Shown here: positions 62,171 to 64,000 of the stretch, in pieces
How positions within the stretch are numbered: position 1 is the first letter of the stretch
Layout of the letters: each line of letters begins with the position of its first letter
Assembly (NCBI GenBank): GCA_020632655.1
Contig: JACKFD010000001.1
Span: 186,001 to 250,000, forward strand
Direction: 5' to 3'
DNA from: Spirochaetaceae bacterium
GTDB lineage: Bacteria; Myxococcota_A; UBA9160; UBA4427
DNA length: 64,000 nucleotides
The notes under the pieces: model-generated
The model's input: the letters and a program-made list of their open reading frames with translations, nothing else
Told to the model about the DNA's origin: nothing
The model's database searches: none
Made by a program: the position numbers and the translations under genes

Positions 62171-64000
62171 ATGGCAAACATCAGGGCATACAAGCTCGCG
62201 GAAGAGCTCGGGATCGAGCGCAACGACTTCGTCGAGCAGGCGCGTCAGCACGGCGTCGAGCTGAAGAGCGCGATGGCGGCGCTCGAAGAGGACCAGATCG
62301 AGCTGCTGCGCGAGAAGCTCGGTGGCGGAGCCCGCAAGAGCCGCGTCGTCGAGGAGCGCGTCGAGGCGAAGGACGGCACGACCGTCGTCCGTCGGCGTCG
62401 CAAGAAGGCGCCCGAGCCGCCGCCCGAGCCCGAGGTCGTCGAGCCCGCGCCCGCCGCCGACGAGGTCGGGGCGATCGAGCCCGAGCTCGAGCAGACGCCG
62501 ATCGCCGAGGTCGCGGCCGGGGAGCCGTCCGAGGGCCCGGCCGAGCTCGACGAGGAGCCGATCGCGGCGGAGGCCGAGGCCGACGAGGAGGCTCCGGCCG
62601 AGGTCGCGGCGGCCGCGGCCCCCGCGACGCCGCCGAGCGGTCCCGCCGCGCCGTCGCCGCCGCGCGAGTCGCGGTCGACGGACGGGGGCGACTCTGCGAG
62701 CGCCCCGGACCGGAAGGGCAAGCAGCGCAAGCGCGTGCGCGAGGTCGTGAATCTCCAGGAGCAGGAGCAGTTCGCGCGTCAGATCACGGGACGCGGCGGC
62801 GCGCCGCGCCGCACGACCGTGGCGCCGGCCCGACCGGCGATCAGTCCGCGGGCCCGCCGCCGAGACAAGCTCTCGCCGAAGGTGTCGCCCGCGGTGGCCG
62901 CCAATCAGACGAAGCAGGTGAAGGTCGAGGGCGACATCAGCGTCGGCGAGCTGGCGAAGCAGGCCGGTCTCAAGGCGCCCGCGATCCAGGGCAAGTTGAT
63001 GGCCCTCGGCATCATGGTCTCCGTCAACCAGCGCATCGACTTCGAGACGGTCGAGAAGATCGCGCCCGAGATGGGCTTCGAGGCGGTCGACGTCGGGTTC
63101 AAGGAGGAGGAGTTCCTCGACGTGCCGGCGCCGGAGGAGGCCGCCAAGACGGGCGACCCGCGCCCGCCCGTGATCACGGTCATGGGCCACGTCGACCACG
63201 GCAAGACCTCGCTGCTCGATGCGATCCGCAAGACCAAGGTGACCGCCGACGAGGCGGGCGGCATCACGCAGCACGTCGGCGCCTATCAGGTCGAGAGTGG
63301 CGGCCATCGCCTCACCTTCATCGACACCCCGGGCCACGCGGCCTTCACGGCCATGCGCGCACGCGGCGCCGCCGTCACGGACCTCGTCGTGCTCGTGATC
63401 GCGGCGACCGAAGGCGTCATGCCGCAGACGGTCGAGGCGATCGAGCACGCCCAGGCGGCGGGCTGCCCGATCGTCGTCGCGATCAACAAATGCGACCTGC
63501 CCGACGCGGACCCCGCCAAGGCCCGCCAGCGCCTCACGGAGCACAACCTCGTGCCCGAGGACTTCGGCGGCGACGTGGTCTGCGTGGACGTATCGGCGAA
63601 GACCGGGGCAGGGCTGCCGCAGCTGCTCGAGATGCTGGCGCTGCAGGCGGAGCTGCTCGAGCTGCGCGCGGATGCGTCGCGGCGGGCGAGTGGCGCCGTG
63701 CTCGAGGCGCGCCTCGACAAGGGGCGCGGACCGGTCGCGACGGTGCTCGTGCAGGACGGCACGCTGCGCAAGGGCGACTCGATCGTGGTCGGGACCGAGT
63801 GGGGCCGCGTGCGCCAGATGCAGGACGACCTCGGCAAGTCCGTGAAGGAGGCCGGGCCGTCGATGCCCGTGCAGATCACGGGCCTCTCGGGTCTACCGAG
63901 CGCCGGCGCCTCGTTCCACGTGGTCGAGAGCGACCGCGTCGCGAAGCAGATCGTCGGTCATCGCGAGGATCGCGAGCGCGGTCAGGTCGCCCCGCCGAAG
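62171..64000 (+). CDS. infB: Translation initiation factor IF-2, C-terminus cut by window edge
   Basis: 610 residues are visible. N-terminal IF2-N domain (ANIRAYKLAEELGIERNDFVEQARQHG), a Glu/Ala/Pro-rich linker, a second IF2-N-like domain (KVEGDISVGELAKQAGLKAPAIQGKL), then the GTPase with GHVDHGKTS (about residue 338), DTPGHAAFTAMR and NKCD, and the start of domain II. GTPase that positions initiator tRNA on the 30S subunit. ATG at 62171, 110 bp after nusA. The sequence runs off the window end. Confidence 0.97.
   Translation, partial: MANIRAYKLAEELGIERNDFVEQARQHGVELKSAMAALEEDQIELLREKLGGGARKSRVVEERVEAKDGTTVVRRRRKKAPEPPPEPEVVEPAPAADEVGAIEPELEQTPIAEVAAGEPSEGPAELDEEPIAAEAEADEEAPAEVAAAAAPATPPSGPAAPSPPRESRSTDGGDSASAPDRKGKQRKRVREVVNLQEQEQFARQITGRGGAPRRTTVAPARPAISPRARRRDKLSPKVSPAVAANQTKQVKVEGDISVGELAKQAGLKAPAIQGKLMALGIMVSVNQRIDFETVEKIAPEMGFEAVDVGFKEEEFLDVPAPEEAAKTGDPRPPVITVMGHVDHGKTSLLDAIRKTKVTADEAGGITQHVGAYQVESGGHRLTFIDTPGHAAFTAMRARGAAVTDLVVLVIAATEGVMPQTVEAIEHAQAAGCPIVVAINKCDLPDADPAKARQRLTEHNLVPEDFGGDVVCVDVSAKTGAGLPQLLEMLALQAELLELRADASRRASGAVLEARLDKGRGPVATVLVQDGTLRKGDSIVVGTEWGRVRQMQDDLGKSVKEAGPSMPVQITGLSGLPSAGASFHVVESDRVAKQIVGHREDRERGQVAPPK

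Overview
The window is about 70% GC, gene-dense, and reads as chromosomal DNA of a Gram-negative bacterium: lpxC, an Lpp-like lipoprotein, signal peptides and lipoboxes. A Ser/Thr kinase with helical repeats, a 2,639-residue TPR protein, HEAT-repeat and VCBS proteins, many P450, luciferase-like and Rieske enzymes, and frequent GTG/TTG starts suggest an environmental Myxococcota-like (former Deltaproteobacteria) lineage. That placement is inference. No tRNA, rRNA, CRISPR array, insertion sequence or prophage was seen.

Layout. 1-3.3 kb: two P450s around an NTF2-like protein. 3.3-10.9 kb: envelope genes (half-size GDT1 protein, exported HEAT protein, DUF1207 protein, LysM L,D-transpeptidase, Lpp-like lipoprotein, cytochrome c'-like lipoprotein, orphan histidine kinase). 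11-32 kb: a mosaic of catabolic genes (third P450, alpha/beta hydrolase, two luciferase-like monooxygenases, a MaoC-type hydratase pair, Rieske oxygenase, Tat amidase, SDR, methyltransferase, BKACE, MBL hydrolase, glucose/sorbosone dehydrogenase-cytochrome fusion), with a four-gene minus-strand operon START - GGCT - 4TM membrane protein - Aat-like transferase. 32.4-33.5 kb: rplX, rpmG and a ferredoxin.

33.7-40 kb: a tight five-gene minus-strand operon: lid-less DnaK paralogue, J-domain protein, two-redoxin plus eight-haem lipoprotein, Fe-S uracil-DNA glycosylase, aroE. This is the most distinctive locus. 40.4-43.5 kb: yebC-ruvC-ruvA-ruvB. 43.5-57.3 kb: VCBS protein, membrane-anchored helical-repeat kinase, lpxC, PilZ protein and the giant TPR protein. 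57.4-64 kb: rimI, pyrK-pyrD, then rimP-nusA-infB behind a structured leader with a terminator-like hairpin (possible attenuator).

Convergent genes often touch or overlap at their 3' ends. Three intergenic regions carry unrelated short tandem repeats of 36-40 bp. The first P450 (C-terminus) and infB (C-terminus) are cut by the window edges.
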